Assembly: GCA_964481705.1 (NCBI GenBank)
Contig: CAYZUC010000148.1
Coordinates: 1-5,203 of the forward strand
From: CAYZUC01 sp964481705
GTDB lineage: Bacteria; Bacillota; Clostridia; Lachnospirales; Lachnospiraceae
Direction: 5' to 3'
DNA: 5,203 bases
The notes beneath the pieces were generated by a model, which saw nothing but the letters and a program-made list of their open reading frames with translations, was not told where the DNA came from and did not search any database. Below, piece after piece: positions 1 to 5,203 of the stretch (within the stretch, counting starts at the first letter, position 1; each line of letters begins with the position of its first letter). The translations under genes and the position numbers were made by a program.

Positions 1-49
1 TTCTCCAGGGATGAATATATGTATATCTTCAATTAATAAATACATTTGG
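1..49. other. AT-rich stretch beyond the tRNA terminator, no gene seen
   Basis: This short AT-rich edge lies downstream of the tRNA-Ser terminator. It has no credible reading frame with a ribosome binding site and no promoter pair with acceptable hexamers and spacing. It probably separates this cluster from the next transcription unit outside the window. Confidence 0.5.
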
Positions 50-85
50 AAAAATAAAACCACTTATTATCACATAAGTGGTTTT
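50..85 (-). terminator. Intrinsic terminator of the tRNA-Ser gene
   Basis: Positions 56-67 and 74-85 form a perfect 12-bp inverted repeat (AAAACCACTTAT / ATAAGTGGTTTT) around a 6-nt loop. Read on the minus strand, the stem ends in TTTT and is followed by ATTTTT, a T-rich tail typical of Rho-independent termination. It starts 7 nt after the tRNA discriminator base, so it ends the tRNA transcript and any readthrough from ispD. The stem is symmetrical and also ends in TTTT on the plus strand, so some bidirectional activity is possible, but the tail there is shorter. Confidence 0.9.
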
Positions 86-92
86 ACATAAG

Positions 93-178
93 CGGAGAGG
101 ATGGGATTCGAACCCATGCGCCCGTGAAGACAAACGGTTTTCAAGACCGCCTCGTTATGACCACTTCGATACCTCTCC
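93..178 (-). tRNA. tRNA-Ser, anticodon UGA
   Basis: The minus strand folds as a class II tRNA. The acceptor stem is GGAGAGG (178-172) pairing with CCTCTCC (100-94), with discriminator G at 93, as expected for serine. The D stem is TCG/CGA. The anticodon stem is GCGGT/ACCGT with loop CTTGAAA, placing anticodon TGA at plus positions 141-143, so it reads UCN serine codons. A long variable arm of about 16 nt follows, then T arm ATGGG-TTCGAAT-CCCAT. CCA is not encoded (the bases after the discriminator read CTTATG), so the 3' end must be made by RNase Z-type cleavage followed by CCA addition. Anticodon base 36 is A, so this tRNA is not a t6A substrate for the Tsa proteins encoded nearby. A37 next to A36 would instead suit i6A-type modification, which is an inference from family rules. 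Confidence 0.97.
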
Positions 179-232
179 AATAGTCGAATCTCATTACAAG
201 AATCGAACGCCCTATCAGTCGGCGCAAAATTC

Positions 233-261
233 ATTCTAGCAAAATAAAATATTGCTGTCAA
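233..261 (-). promoter_or_regulatory. Sigma-A type promoter for tRNA-Ser
   Basis: On the minus strand, a perfect -35 hexamer TTGACA (261-256) is followed after exactly 17 bp (255-239, AT-rich) by a -10 hexamer TAGAAT (238-233), one mismatch from consensus. The region just upstream is A/T-rich (a run of A at about 264-270), which could act as an UP element. Transcription would start near 225-228, giving a 5' leader of roughly 47-50 nt before the mature tRNA end at 178, to be removed by RNase P. The promoter lies wholly in the gap after the ispD stop codon, so the tRNA can be expressed independently of the operon. Confidence 0.88.
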
Positions 262-270
262 TATATTTTT

Positions 271-981
271 TTACATTTTAGAGCAAAAAATCTCTGCTAT
301 TTCCAAATCCTCAGGTGTGGTAATCTTGATATTCGTGTACGCTGCTTCTACAAGTCGAATCGGACATGTCGAAAAGAGTTCCAGTACCATTGTATCATCT
401 GTAACTGCCACTCCATCTGCAAGAAGCTGCTCTTCCTTTTCCAGTAGTTTTTCATAAGCATCCCGTATCAGTCCATACTCAAAAACCTGTGGTGTCTGAA
501 CCTGCCAAACACAATTACGATTAGGGGTAGACGATACCATGCCATTACCATCTTCTATCTTAATGGTATCTTTGGAGCGAACTCCTGCCACGCAGGCACG
601 ATATTTGCAAACAGCATCGTAGCAGCGTTCAATAATGTCTCCTGTCACAAAAGGCCGTGCTCCATCGTGAATAAAGATATAATCCGTATTGCTCACTTCA
701 CTCAAACCATTCGCAACAGAATGATACCTCTCTTTTCCGCCTGCAACTACTTTTGTCACCTTTCGAAATTGATACTTCTCTAGTATTTCCTTTTTGCAGT
801 ATTCCTCCTCCCCACCTCCTGTAACCAAGACAACCTGCTGTATCAATGGGCTGTCTTCAAAGGCTTTTAATGAGTAATACAATACCGGCTTTCCTTTGAT
901 ATCGATATACTGCTTATGAACATTGGAATTCATCCTTTTACCGGCTCCTGCTGCCAGTATAATCGCTGTACAATTTGCCAT
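271..981 (-). CDS. ispD: 2-C-methyl-D-erythritol 4-phosphate cytidylyltransferase
   Basis: IspD is the cytosolic third enzyme of the MEP pathway: it joins CTP and MEP to give CDP-methylerythritol and pyrophosphate, on the route to IPP and DMAPP. The 236 residues match the usual length of about 230. Visible signatures are the N-terminal nucleotide-binding loop AAGAGKRM (10-17) with lysine in HKQY (22-25), GGKERYHSVANGL (81-93), HDGARP (105-110), KDTIK (137-141), QTPQVF (162-167), TDD (194-196) and NIKITTPEDL (217-226), which carries the substrate-binding lysine 219. All expected catalytic elements are present. The ATG shares its A with the tsaD stop (TAATG), and GGGAG at 989-993 sits 7 nt upstream inside tsaD, so translation is probably coupled. 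No terminator follows the TAA stop before the tRNA promoter. Confidence in the family is very high. Confidence 0.97.
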   Translation of the reverse strand: MANCTAIILAAGAGKRMNSNVHKQYIDIKGKPVLYYSLKAFEDSPLIQQVVLVTGGGEEEYCKKEILEKYQFRKVTKVVAGGKERYHSVANGLSEVSNTDYIFIHDGARPFVTGDIIERCYDAVCKYRACVAGVRSKDTIKIEDGNGMVSSTPNRNCVWQVQTPQVFEYGLIRDAYEKLLEKEEQLLADGVAVTDDTMVLELFSTCPIRLVEAAYTNIKITTPEDLEIAEIFCSKM

Positions 982-2012
982 TATCGCTCTCCCAATTTGA
1001 GATTTGGAACGGCGTTCAAATCCAATCCAGATCTTGTTCCTGCCAGATACTCATAATAAGCAGCTGCACCAATCATTGCCGCATTATCGGTGCACAGGAT
1101 CGGTGATGGATGGTAAAATGCAACGCCTTCCTTTTTACAAGCTTCCTCCATCGCAGCGCGAAGACTGGAATTCGAGGCTACACCACCGGCTATCGCAAAT
1201 TTATCCGTGCCGAATTCTCGTACAGCTTCCATAGCATGTCCCACTAAGACATCTGTAACTGCCTTCTGAAAAGAAGCTGCAACATCCGCACGGTTGATTT
1301 CAATTCCCTTCATCTCACAGGAATTTAGATAATTCAGCACTGCTGATTTCAAACCGCTAAAGCTAAAATCATATTTTCCCGCTTCTACTTTAGCTCTTGG
1401 AAAATGAATCGCTTCACAATTTCCCTCTTTCGAGATTTTATCAATTTTGGGACCACCTGGATAACCAAGTCCTATCGCACGTGCAACCTTATCGAACGCC
1501 TCACCTGCTGCATCGTCTCTTGTCCTGCCAAGAATCTCATATTCTCCATAGTCTTTTACCCGTACCAAATGGGTATGTCCTCCGGAAACCACGAGACACA
1601 AAAACGGAGGTTCCAAATCCTTGTTCTCAATATAATTTGCTGATATATGTCCCTCAATATGGTGAACTCCAATGAGTGGAAGGCCTGCACCATAGCTGAT
1701 TGCCTTTGCCGCAGAAACGCCAATTAAAAGCGCGCCCACCAATCCCGGCCCATAGGTTACTCCTACCGCTGTCATATCTGTCAGCTGCATTTGTGCTTCC
1801 TTGAGAGCCTCTTCTACTACATAATTTACTTTCTCAATATGCTTGCGGGAGGCAATCTCCGGAACTACGCCTCCATACAATTTATGTATTTCAATCTGAG
1901 ACGAAATAATATTAGAGAGCACCTCGCGACCATTTTTCACTACAGATGCCGCTGTCTCATCACACGAGCTCTCAATTGCCAATATGTAAACGTCTTTATT
2001 CTGCTGATTCAT
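981..2012 (-). CDS. tsaD: tRNA N6-threonylcarbamoyladenosine transferase subunit TsaD
   Basis: TsaD (YgjD/Gcp, Kae1 family) transfers the threonylcarbamoyl group from TC-AMP to A37 of ANN-decoding tRNAs, working in the cytosol with TsaB and TsaE. At 343 residues it has normal length and an intact ASKHA fold signature: ESSCDETA (14-21), GVVPEIASRKH (48-58), the metal-binding HIEGH (118-122, ligands H118 and H122), SGGHTH (143-148), GEAFDKVARAIGLGYPGGP (170-188), FSFSGLKSAV (216-225), AGGVASNSSLR (275-285) and CTDNAAMIG (307-315) with metal ligand D309. The ATG at 2010-2012 lies inside the end of the upstream gene (17-nt overlap). GAGGG at 2021-2025, 8 nt upstream, supports this start. It shares one base with ispD downstream. 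TsaB and TsaE are encoded in the same operon; TsaC, the fourth partner, is not in the window. Confidence 0.98.
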   Translation of the reverse strand: MNQQNKDVYILAIESSCDETAASVVKNGREVLSNIISSQIEIHKLYGGVVPEIASRKHIEKVNYVVEEALKEAQMQLTDMTAVGVTYGPGLVGALLIGVSAAKAISYGAGLPLIGVHHIEGHISANYIENKDLEPPFLCLVVSGGHTHLVRVKDYGEYEILGRTRDDAAGEAFDKVARAIGLGYPGGPKIDKISKEGNCEAIHFPRAKVEAGKYDFSFSGLKSAVLNYLNSCEMKGIEINRADVAASFQKAVTDVLVGHAMEAVREFGTDKFAIAGGVASNSSLRAAMEEACKKEGVAFYHPSPILCTDNAAMIGAAAYYEYLAGTRSGLDLNAVPNLKLGER

Positions 2013-2583
2013 TCTGATTACCCTCTACTGCCGTCCATCCTAATATTTTCCAATGACCATCCTGATCCTTGCGAAGCAGAAATTTTTGATTTGCTATATC
2101 CATCTCAGATCCCTTGCGTACCGTAAAGATACAATAAAGAGAGGCCATCTCGCCCTGTTTCGTTGTACTATATTCTACATCTGTACTGGCAGAAGTAGAA
2201 TAGCTGGAAATCTTCATATCCTTTGATTTGTAATCGTCAATATCATACTTCAAATCGGAAAGATAGTCCTCCTCAGTCTGAGATGCTTTCAACTCATCAT
2301 CGTATAGTTCACGTGCCCGTAGTCCAAGCTGTTTCATTTCATCATCAGAATGCTCTACTTCATAAAAGCACTTCGTGAGCTCTGCATAATACTTTACTAC
2401 CTCTTTCGGAGATGGGGGATAATCAGTCTCAATATCTCTTAAAAGTGCATCCTGCACCTCAGAGATCTTTTTCTCCTCTGTCTGTTTGTTGGTTCGATTA
2501 TTCAAATAGTAAAAGTATCCCACAATCAGAAGTCCCATCATAAGAAAAGCGATTAGTCCTCGAATTCCGTTTGCTTTTTTCAC
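1996..2583 (-). CDS. Single-pass membrane-anchored protein of unknown function (DUF6715-like)
   Basis: This 195-residue protein has an N-terminal basic stretch (KKANGIR) followed by one hydrophobic segment (about 9-27). It lacks a lipobox cysteine, so the segment looks like an uncleaved signal anchor with the remaining ~165 residues outside the membrane. The exported part is charged and mostly helical up to about residue 120, then has Ser/Thr-rich beta-like strands ending in WKILGW (178-183), reminiscent of small alpha+beta extracytoplasmic domains. C72 and C151 are the only cysteines. It resembles a Lachnospiraceae family I remember as DUF6715; that name is unverified and no function is known to me. 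The start is GTG (2583-2581), chosen because GGGAGG at 2592-2597 lies 8 nt upstream and the membrane segment begins directly after it. It overlaps tsaD by 17 nt and follows rnz after 42 nt, so it is co-transcribed with tRNA-processing genes. Confidence 0.85.
   Translation of the reverse strand: MKKANGIRGLIAFLMMGLLIVGYFYYLNNRTNKQTEEKKISEVQDALLRDIETDYPPSPKEVVKYYAELTKCFYEVEHSDDEMKQLGLRARELYDDELKASQTEEDYLSDLKYDIDDYKSKDMKISSYSTSASTDVEYSTTKQGEMASLYCIFTVRKGSEMDIANQKFLLRKDQDGHWKILGWTAVEGNQNESAE
2021..2025 (-). promoter_or_regulatory. Ribosome binding site of tsaD inside the upstream gene
   Basis: GAGGG on the minus strand lies 8 nt before the tsaD ATG and within the last codons of the membrane-protein gene. 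It decides the tsaD start and means ribosomes finishing the upstream gene run across the tsaD initiation region. Confidence 0.7.
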
Positions 2584-2591
2584 TCGGATAT

Positions 2592-2597
2592 CCTCCC
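2592..2597 (-). promoter_or_regulatory. Ribosome binding site supporting a GTG start
   Basis: GGGAGG on the minus strand is 8 nt from the GTG at 2583-2581. No nearby in-frame ATG would retain the whole basic N-terminus and membrane segment, so this site fixes the start of the membrane protein. Confidence 0.75.
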
Positions 2598-2625
2598 TTC
2601 CCTGAAAATCCTCACTTCATCACCT

Positions 2626-3537
2626 TTAATCCTCTTCAAAATCCAACTCAACCGACTTCCCGTCCTTTCCGGGGTAGGAAGCAGGGAAAATATCTTTTAC
2701 CTTTGGCATAAACTCTTCTGGTCGTACCAGTGACGGCGAATAATGTGTCAACCACAGTTCGCGTACATTAGCCTTCTTTGCCATCCTGGCTGCCTCATAA
2801 AATGTCATATGCTTATATTCACGCGCCTTTACCTCTTTCTCCGGCTCGCCATACATACCTTCACAAATGAACAGATCCGCATCTGTTGCGTTCTTAATAA
2901 TATCATCCGTTGGTCTGGAATCGGTACAGTAGGTTAACTTGATTCCCTTTCTGGGAGGACCAAGAACCATATCGGGTGTATAAACCTGTCCATCCTCTTC
3001 CAGCGTTTCACCCTTTTGCAGTCGATTCCACATCTTTTGCGGTATTCCAAGCGTCTTTGCCTTCTCGACCTGAAATCTTCCGATACGGTCAATCTCGATT
3101 GTATAGCCATAACATATTATGTTGTGATTAACTCGAAATGCATGAATTCGGTATCCATTGATTATGATTTCTTCCTCCGGTCCACTAAGCTCGTGAAACT
3201 GCAGTTCAAAAGGCAACTCGGGAGCAATCATTCGCAGTGCACTCACGACACGTTCCAATCCTTTGGGACCTATAATATAGAGAGGCTCCGTCCTTTCTGC
3301 ATTACCCATAGTTAAAAGTAAACCCGGAAGTCCTGAAATATGATCCGCATGATAGTGCGTAAAACATAGCACATCAATCGGTTTGGGACTCCAGCCCTTT
3401 TCTTTCATGGCAATCTGTGTGCCTTCACCACAATCAATCAATAGACTGCTTCCGTTATATCTTGTCATCAGTGAAGTAAGCCACCGATATGGCAGAGGCA
3501 TCATTCCGCCGGACCCTAATAAACATACATCTAACAT
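2626..3537 (-). CDS. rnz: Ribonuclease Z family metallo-beta-lactamase-fold hydrolase (divergent)
   Basis: RNase Z is a cytosolic zinc endonuclease that cuts tRNA precursors at the discriminator base so that CCA can be added. The 303 residues match the short bacterial form (about 305-310). All metal ligands are visible: THYHADH (60-66; H61, H63, D65, H66), H138 in VNHNIICYGY, D206 in CTDSRP and H265 in LTHYSPS; DCGEGTQ (35-41) and PPRKG (194-198) are also family-like. Departures from the usual pattern are HADH for HGDH, TDS for GDT, HMT (243-245) for the HST loop, RWLTS for RNxxS at 18-22, and IPQKMWNRLQKG (165-176) where the exosite normally carries GP after two prolines. Function is therefore assigned by family and context, and a related phosphodiesterase role remains possible. 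The ATG is supported by AGGAG at 3545-3549, 7 nt upstream; the preceding gene ends 15 nt away. Confidence 0.9.
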   Translation of the reverse strand: MLDVCLLGSGGMMPLPYRWLTSLMTRYNGSSLLIDCGEGTQIAMKEKGWSPKPIDVLCFTHYHADHISGLPGLLLTMGNAERTEPLYIIGPKGLERVVSALRMIAPELPFELQFHELSGPEEEIIINGYRIHAFRVNHNIICYGYTIEIDRIGRFQVEKAKTLGIPQKMWNRLQKGETLEEDGQVYTPDMVLGPPRKGIKLTYCTDSRPTDDIIKNATDADLFICEGMYGEPEKEVKAREYKHMTFYEAARMAKKANVRELWLTHYSPSLVRPEEFMPKVKDIFPASYPGKDGKSVELDFEED

Positions 3538-3552
3538 TCGTTAACTCCTGTT

Positions 3553-3777
3553 CTATAACAGTTCCTTGTTCTCCTCAACCGTGCACGGAAGCTGAAAGGT
3601 CCCCGTCACGTAATCGTAGCATTCTTCGCACAAATCAAAAGAGTGAATCTGACCATCCTTGTTTGAAAAATATCCAAAAGGATAACGGACAGAAAAAATA
3701 CCTTCCTTCACAATGTCATTCTCTACACGCACTTCTTTTCCACATCGATTACAGAAAATTTTATCCTCTTTTTTCAT
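3553..3777 (-). CDS. Small four-cysteine (zinc-ribbon-like) protein of unknown function
   Basis: This is a 74-residue acidic protein with two CxxC knuckles, CNRC (9-12) and CEEC (50-53), about 37 residues apart. This spacing suits a zinc ribbon or rubredoxin-like metal site; a fifth cysteine, C65, lies near the C-terminus. Between the knuckles is a conserved-looking aromatic stretch (VRYPFGYFSNKDG, 30-42), followed by HSFDLCEEC. I recall similar short proteins annotated only as hypothetical in Firmicutes and cannot name a function. It is a real gene: AAAGGAG at 3784-3790 precedes the ATG with normal spacing, the protein has a coherent motif pattern, and it fills the space between rimI and rnz with a 15-nt gap to rnz. 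A nucleic-acid-binding or assembly role is an inference from the fold type and neighbours only. Confidence 0.88.
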   Translation of the reverse strand: MKKEDKIFCNRCGKEVRVENDIVKEGIFSVRYPFGYFSNKDGQIHSFDLCEECYDYVTGTFQLPCTVEENKELL

Positions 3778-3830
3778 ATATTTCTCCTTTATGTCAACCT
3801 ACTTTAACAGTACGATTATACATAATGTGA

Positions 3831-4301
3831 CTATGAAATCCTAGTGGTAACATCCTCCACAGCTGTCTGTCTCTTCCACATAATCAGAGCATCTTCTTTT
3901 GGATGGTCATAGAAGTCCGGACGAATCCCCTCTGCCACAAATCCCAGCTTTGTATACAGACAAATGGCAGCCTGATTGCTCTCTCTGACCTCCAGAGTAT
4001 AGGAGTGCACTCCGATTCTTTTGCTCTCTTCCATACAGGTACGGACAAGAAGTTCACCAACTCCTCTTCCACGATCACTCTTTCGAACGGCTACATTGGT
4101 AATCTCACCGTCTCCGCACATATTACGTATCCCACACGTTCCCAAAATCCTTCCATTCTCTTTTGCTACCATATAAAAAGCGTATTCGCACGTAATCATT
4201 TCAAGAAACGCATCTCTGGACCAGGGCATGGAAAAAGTCTCTTCTTCAATCCGGCTTACTTCCTCGACATCCTCTTCTGTCATCTCGACAATTGCAATCA
4301 T
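3831..4301 (-). CDS. rimI: Ribosomal protein S18-alanine N-acetyltransferase
   Basis: RimI is a cytosolic GNAT enzyme that moves an acetyl group from acetyl-CoA to the N-terminal alanine of ribosomal protein S18. The 156 residues are typical, with about 12 extra at the C-terminus. Motif A runs from EITNVAV (66-72) into the acetyl-CoA pyrophosphate loop DRGRGVG (76-82). The RimI-type active site follows: LEVRESNQAAICLYTKLGF (103-121), in which E104 and Y116 match the base and acid known from Salmonella RimI, and FYDHPKEDALIMWK (130-143), where F130 replaces the first tyrosine of the common YYxxPxEDA pattern. The start overlaps the tsaB stop as ATGA. Only a weak A-rich region and a distant AGGAAG precede it, so translation probably depends on coupling to tsaB. 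Its adjacency to tsaB and tsaE matches the order seen in many Firmicutes. Confidence 0.94.
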   Translation of the reverse strand: MIAIVEMTEEDVEEVSRIEEETFSMPWSRDAFLEMITCEYAFYMVAKENGRILGTCGIRNMCGDGEITNVAVRKSDRGRGVGELLVRTCMEESKRIGVHSYTLEVRESNQAAICLYTKLGFVAEGIRPDFYDHPKEDALIMWKRQTAVEDVTTRIS

Positions 4302-5011
4302 TTTTCTTTACTCGCTTCCTGTTCCAGTCGTTCCCTCTCTGCTTGTGATAAGCGAAGATAATCTGGCACATGATCACCGGCAGAAGTATACTTTCCATCC
4401 AGATATAGCTGCAACCCTAACGTCCCGATTGCAGATGCACGCTGCTTATTAAGATGTGCAGGTGCGTATTGTACCGGAACGGTACTGTTCCGATCAATTA
4501 TCTCACGAAAAACCGGTACTCCATCTCCCAGATAAGTAACAATCTCTCCTAACGCATTTACCCGTTCGACAATCTCATCAATGGAAACTGCACACTGTGG
4601 CTTAATCACCTGCATTTTTCCATTTTCAAATCGATAAATTCCCGTATAAACTTGATTCCTTCTAGCATCCATAATAGGACAAATCAAACCCTTTGTTCCA
4701 AACAGATTAAAAGCAAGACCATCCACAGTTGGTACACTCACAATCGATTTACATAACGCAAGTCCCAGTCCCTTTACGGTAGCAGATCCAATTCGTAATC
4801 CCGTGAAAGAGCCCGGTCCACCTGCAACCGCAATGGCATCAATCGTCTTCAAATCAAGCTCCAGCATCCGAACTACTTCATCTAACATGGGCATCAATGT
4901 CTGTGAATGAGTCTTCTTATAATTTATCGTATATTCTGCAAGTAAATTGTCATCTTCCACCACTGCTACCGACGCAACCAAGCCGGAACTGTCTATCGCC
5001 AATATCTTCAT
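4298..5011 (-). CDS. tsaB: tRNA threonylcarbamoyladenosine biosynthesis protein TsaB
   Basis: TsaB (YeaZ family) is the non-catalytic ASKHA paralogue of TsaD. It dimerises with TsaD and, with the TsaE ATPase, supports t6A37 synthesis in the cytosol. The 237 residues are within the normal range (about 230-240). Signatures are the N-terminal phosphate-1-like ILAIDSSG (3-10), HSQTLMPMLD (35-44), the hallmark GGPGSFTGLRIG (64-75), MDARRNQVY (114-122) and the C-terminal PDYLRLSQAERE (216-227). As expected for TsaB, the HxxxH metal motif of TsaD is absent. The ATG overlaps the tsaE stop by 4 nt (ATGA). GGAGG at 5023-5027 lies 11 nt upstream, slightly long but usable. Its own stop overlaps the rimI start in the same way, forming a coupled tsaE-tsaB-rimI chain. 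Confidence 0.97.
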   Translation of the reverse strand: MKILAIDSSGLVASVAVVEDDNLLAEYTINYKKTHSQTLMPMLDEVVRMLELDLKTIDAIAVAGGPGSFTGLRIGSATVKGLGLALCKSIVSVPTVDGLAFNLFGTKGLICPIMDARRNQVYTGIYRFENGKMQVIKPQCAVSIDEIVERVNALGEIVTYLGDGVPVFREIIDRNSTVPVQYAPAHLNKQRASAIGTLGLQLYLDGKYTSAGDHVPDYLRLSQAERERLEQEASKEK

Positions 5012-5203
5012 TTCAGTGTAATCCTCCGGTAATCAAAACCTTTATCCAAATCCTTCTCAATCTCAATTCTATGACTTTCTTCCGGAATAATCTCCGAAAC
5101 CAAATCTGCCCATTCAATCATGCAGACACCGTCTCCAAAGAAACAGTCCTCGTAACCAATCTCGTCCATTTCCTCGACATCACCAATGCGGTATACATCA
5201 AAA
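5008..5203 (-). CDS. tsaE: tRNA threonylcarbamoyladenosine biosynthesis ATPase TsaE, C-terminal part (cut by window edge)
   Basis: Sixty-four C-terminal codons plus TGA (5010-5008) are visible; the gene continues past the right edge. The full protein is usually about 140-155 residues, so more than half is missing, including the P-loop and switch regions. The visible part begins FDVYRIGDVEEMDEIGYED, the well-known HxDxYR segment of TsaE (its His would lie just outside), and continues through GDGVCMIEWAD, containing the conserved GIEW/IEW-type motif, to a short C-terminal strand region ending RRITLK. TsaE hydrolyses ATP to reset the TsaB-TsaD complex during t6A synthesis. Its stop overlaps the tsaB start as ATGA. 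No frameshift is seen in the visible part. Confidence 0.94.
   Translation of the reverse strand, partial: FDVYRIGDVEEMDEIGYEDCFFGDGVCMIEWADLVSEIIPEESHRIEIEKDLDKGFDYRRITLK

Noticed and set aside
13..33. AT-rich near-palindrome (TGAATATATGTATATCTTCA) as an operator
   Set aside because: Only the outer four bases pair cleanly and the centre is simple AT alternation; it lies at the window edge with no associated promoter, so it is not supportable.
11..91. 26-codon plus-strand frame starting ATG at 11
   Set aside because: No properly spaced ribosome binding site; the frame runs through the terminator hairpin and has low-complexity AT-rich content.
179..230. GTTCGATTC-like sequence in the tRNA leader, suggesting a second, degraded tRNA
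   Set aside because: The flanking bases do not pair as a T stem and no acceptor, D or anticodon stem can be built around it; it is leader sequence only.
70..261. 63-codon minus-strand reading frame
   Set aside because: It runs through the tRNA-Ser gene, its leader and its promoter, and has no protein-like features; it is a chance frame.
1791..2126. Plus-strand frames antisense to tsaD, the membrane protein, rnz, the small Cys protein, rimI and tsaB (the longest at 3903-4361)
   Set aside because: Each lies opposite a well-recognised minus-strand gene, and none shows a family motif or a ribosome binding site; they are shadows.
3792..3797. TTGACA on the minus strand just before the small Cys protein
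   Set aside because: A -10 at 16-18 bp would fall in the first codons of the gene as an A-run, with no TATAAT-like match, so it does not form a promoter.
3884..4078. 64-codon minus-strand frame inside rimI
   Set aside because: It is a second frame fully within the RimI coding region, which has intact GNAT motifs; no independent evidence supports it.

Overview
The window is a tightly packed block of chromosomal housekeeping genes, all on the minus strand, so the text order below is from high to low coordinates. The AT-leaning Gram-positive style (strong GGAGG-type ribosome binding sites, AT-rich promoter and terminator), the protein sequences, and the presence of a small membrane-anchored protein that I associate with Lachnospiraceae all point to a clostridial Firmicute, most likely a gut-type Lachnospiraceae member. 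This placement is inferred from memory of the families; no search was run.

Transcription enters from the right edge with the C-terminal 64 codons of tsaE. It continues through tsaB, rimI, a 74-residue four-cysteine protein of unknown function, a ribonuclease Z family metallo-hydrolase, a 195-residue single-pass membrane protein of unknown function, tsaD and ispD. Junctions are 4-nt ATGA overlaps (tsaE/tsaB, tsaB/rimI), a 53-nt gap (rimI/small protein), a 15-nt gap (small protein/rnz), a 42-nt gap (rnz/membrane protein), a 17-nt overlap (membrane protein/tsaD) and a 1-nt TAATG overlap (tsaD/ispD). This looks like one operon. After ispD, with no terminator visible, a textbook sigma-A promoter drives a tRNA-Ser(UGA) gene. 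That gene ends in a 12-bp hairpin with a T-rich tail. The last 49 bases (1-49) show no gene.

Functionally the cluster centres on tRNA and translation. TsaB, TsaD and TsaE are three of the four proteins that make t6A37 on ANN-decoding tRNAs. RimI acetylates the N-terminus of a ribosomal protein. RNase Z family enzymes mature the 3' ends of tRNAs such as the CCA-less tRNA-Ser found here. IspD belongs to the MEP isoprenoid pathway. Compared with the familiar contiguous tsaE-tsaB-rimI-tsaD order of Bacillus, three genes (small Cys protein, rnz, membrane protein) are inserted between rimI and tsaD.

I found no mobile element, CRISPR array, phage gene or clear candidate for a new multi-gene system. 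The points most worth a second look are the ribonuclease Z homologue, which keeps all metal ligands but departs from several tRNase Z signatures, and the two uncharacterised genes that flank it.
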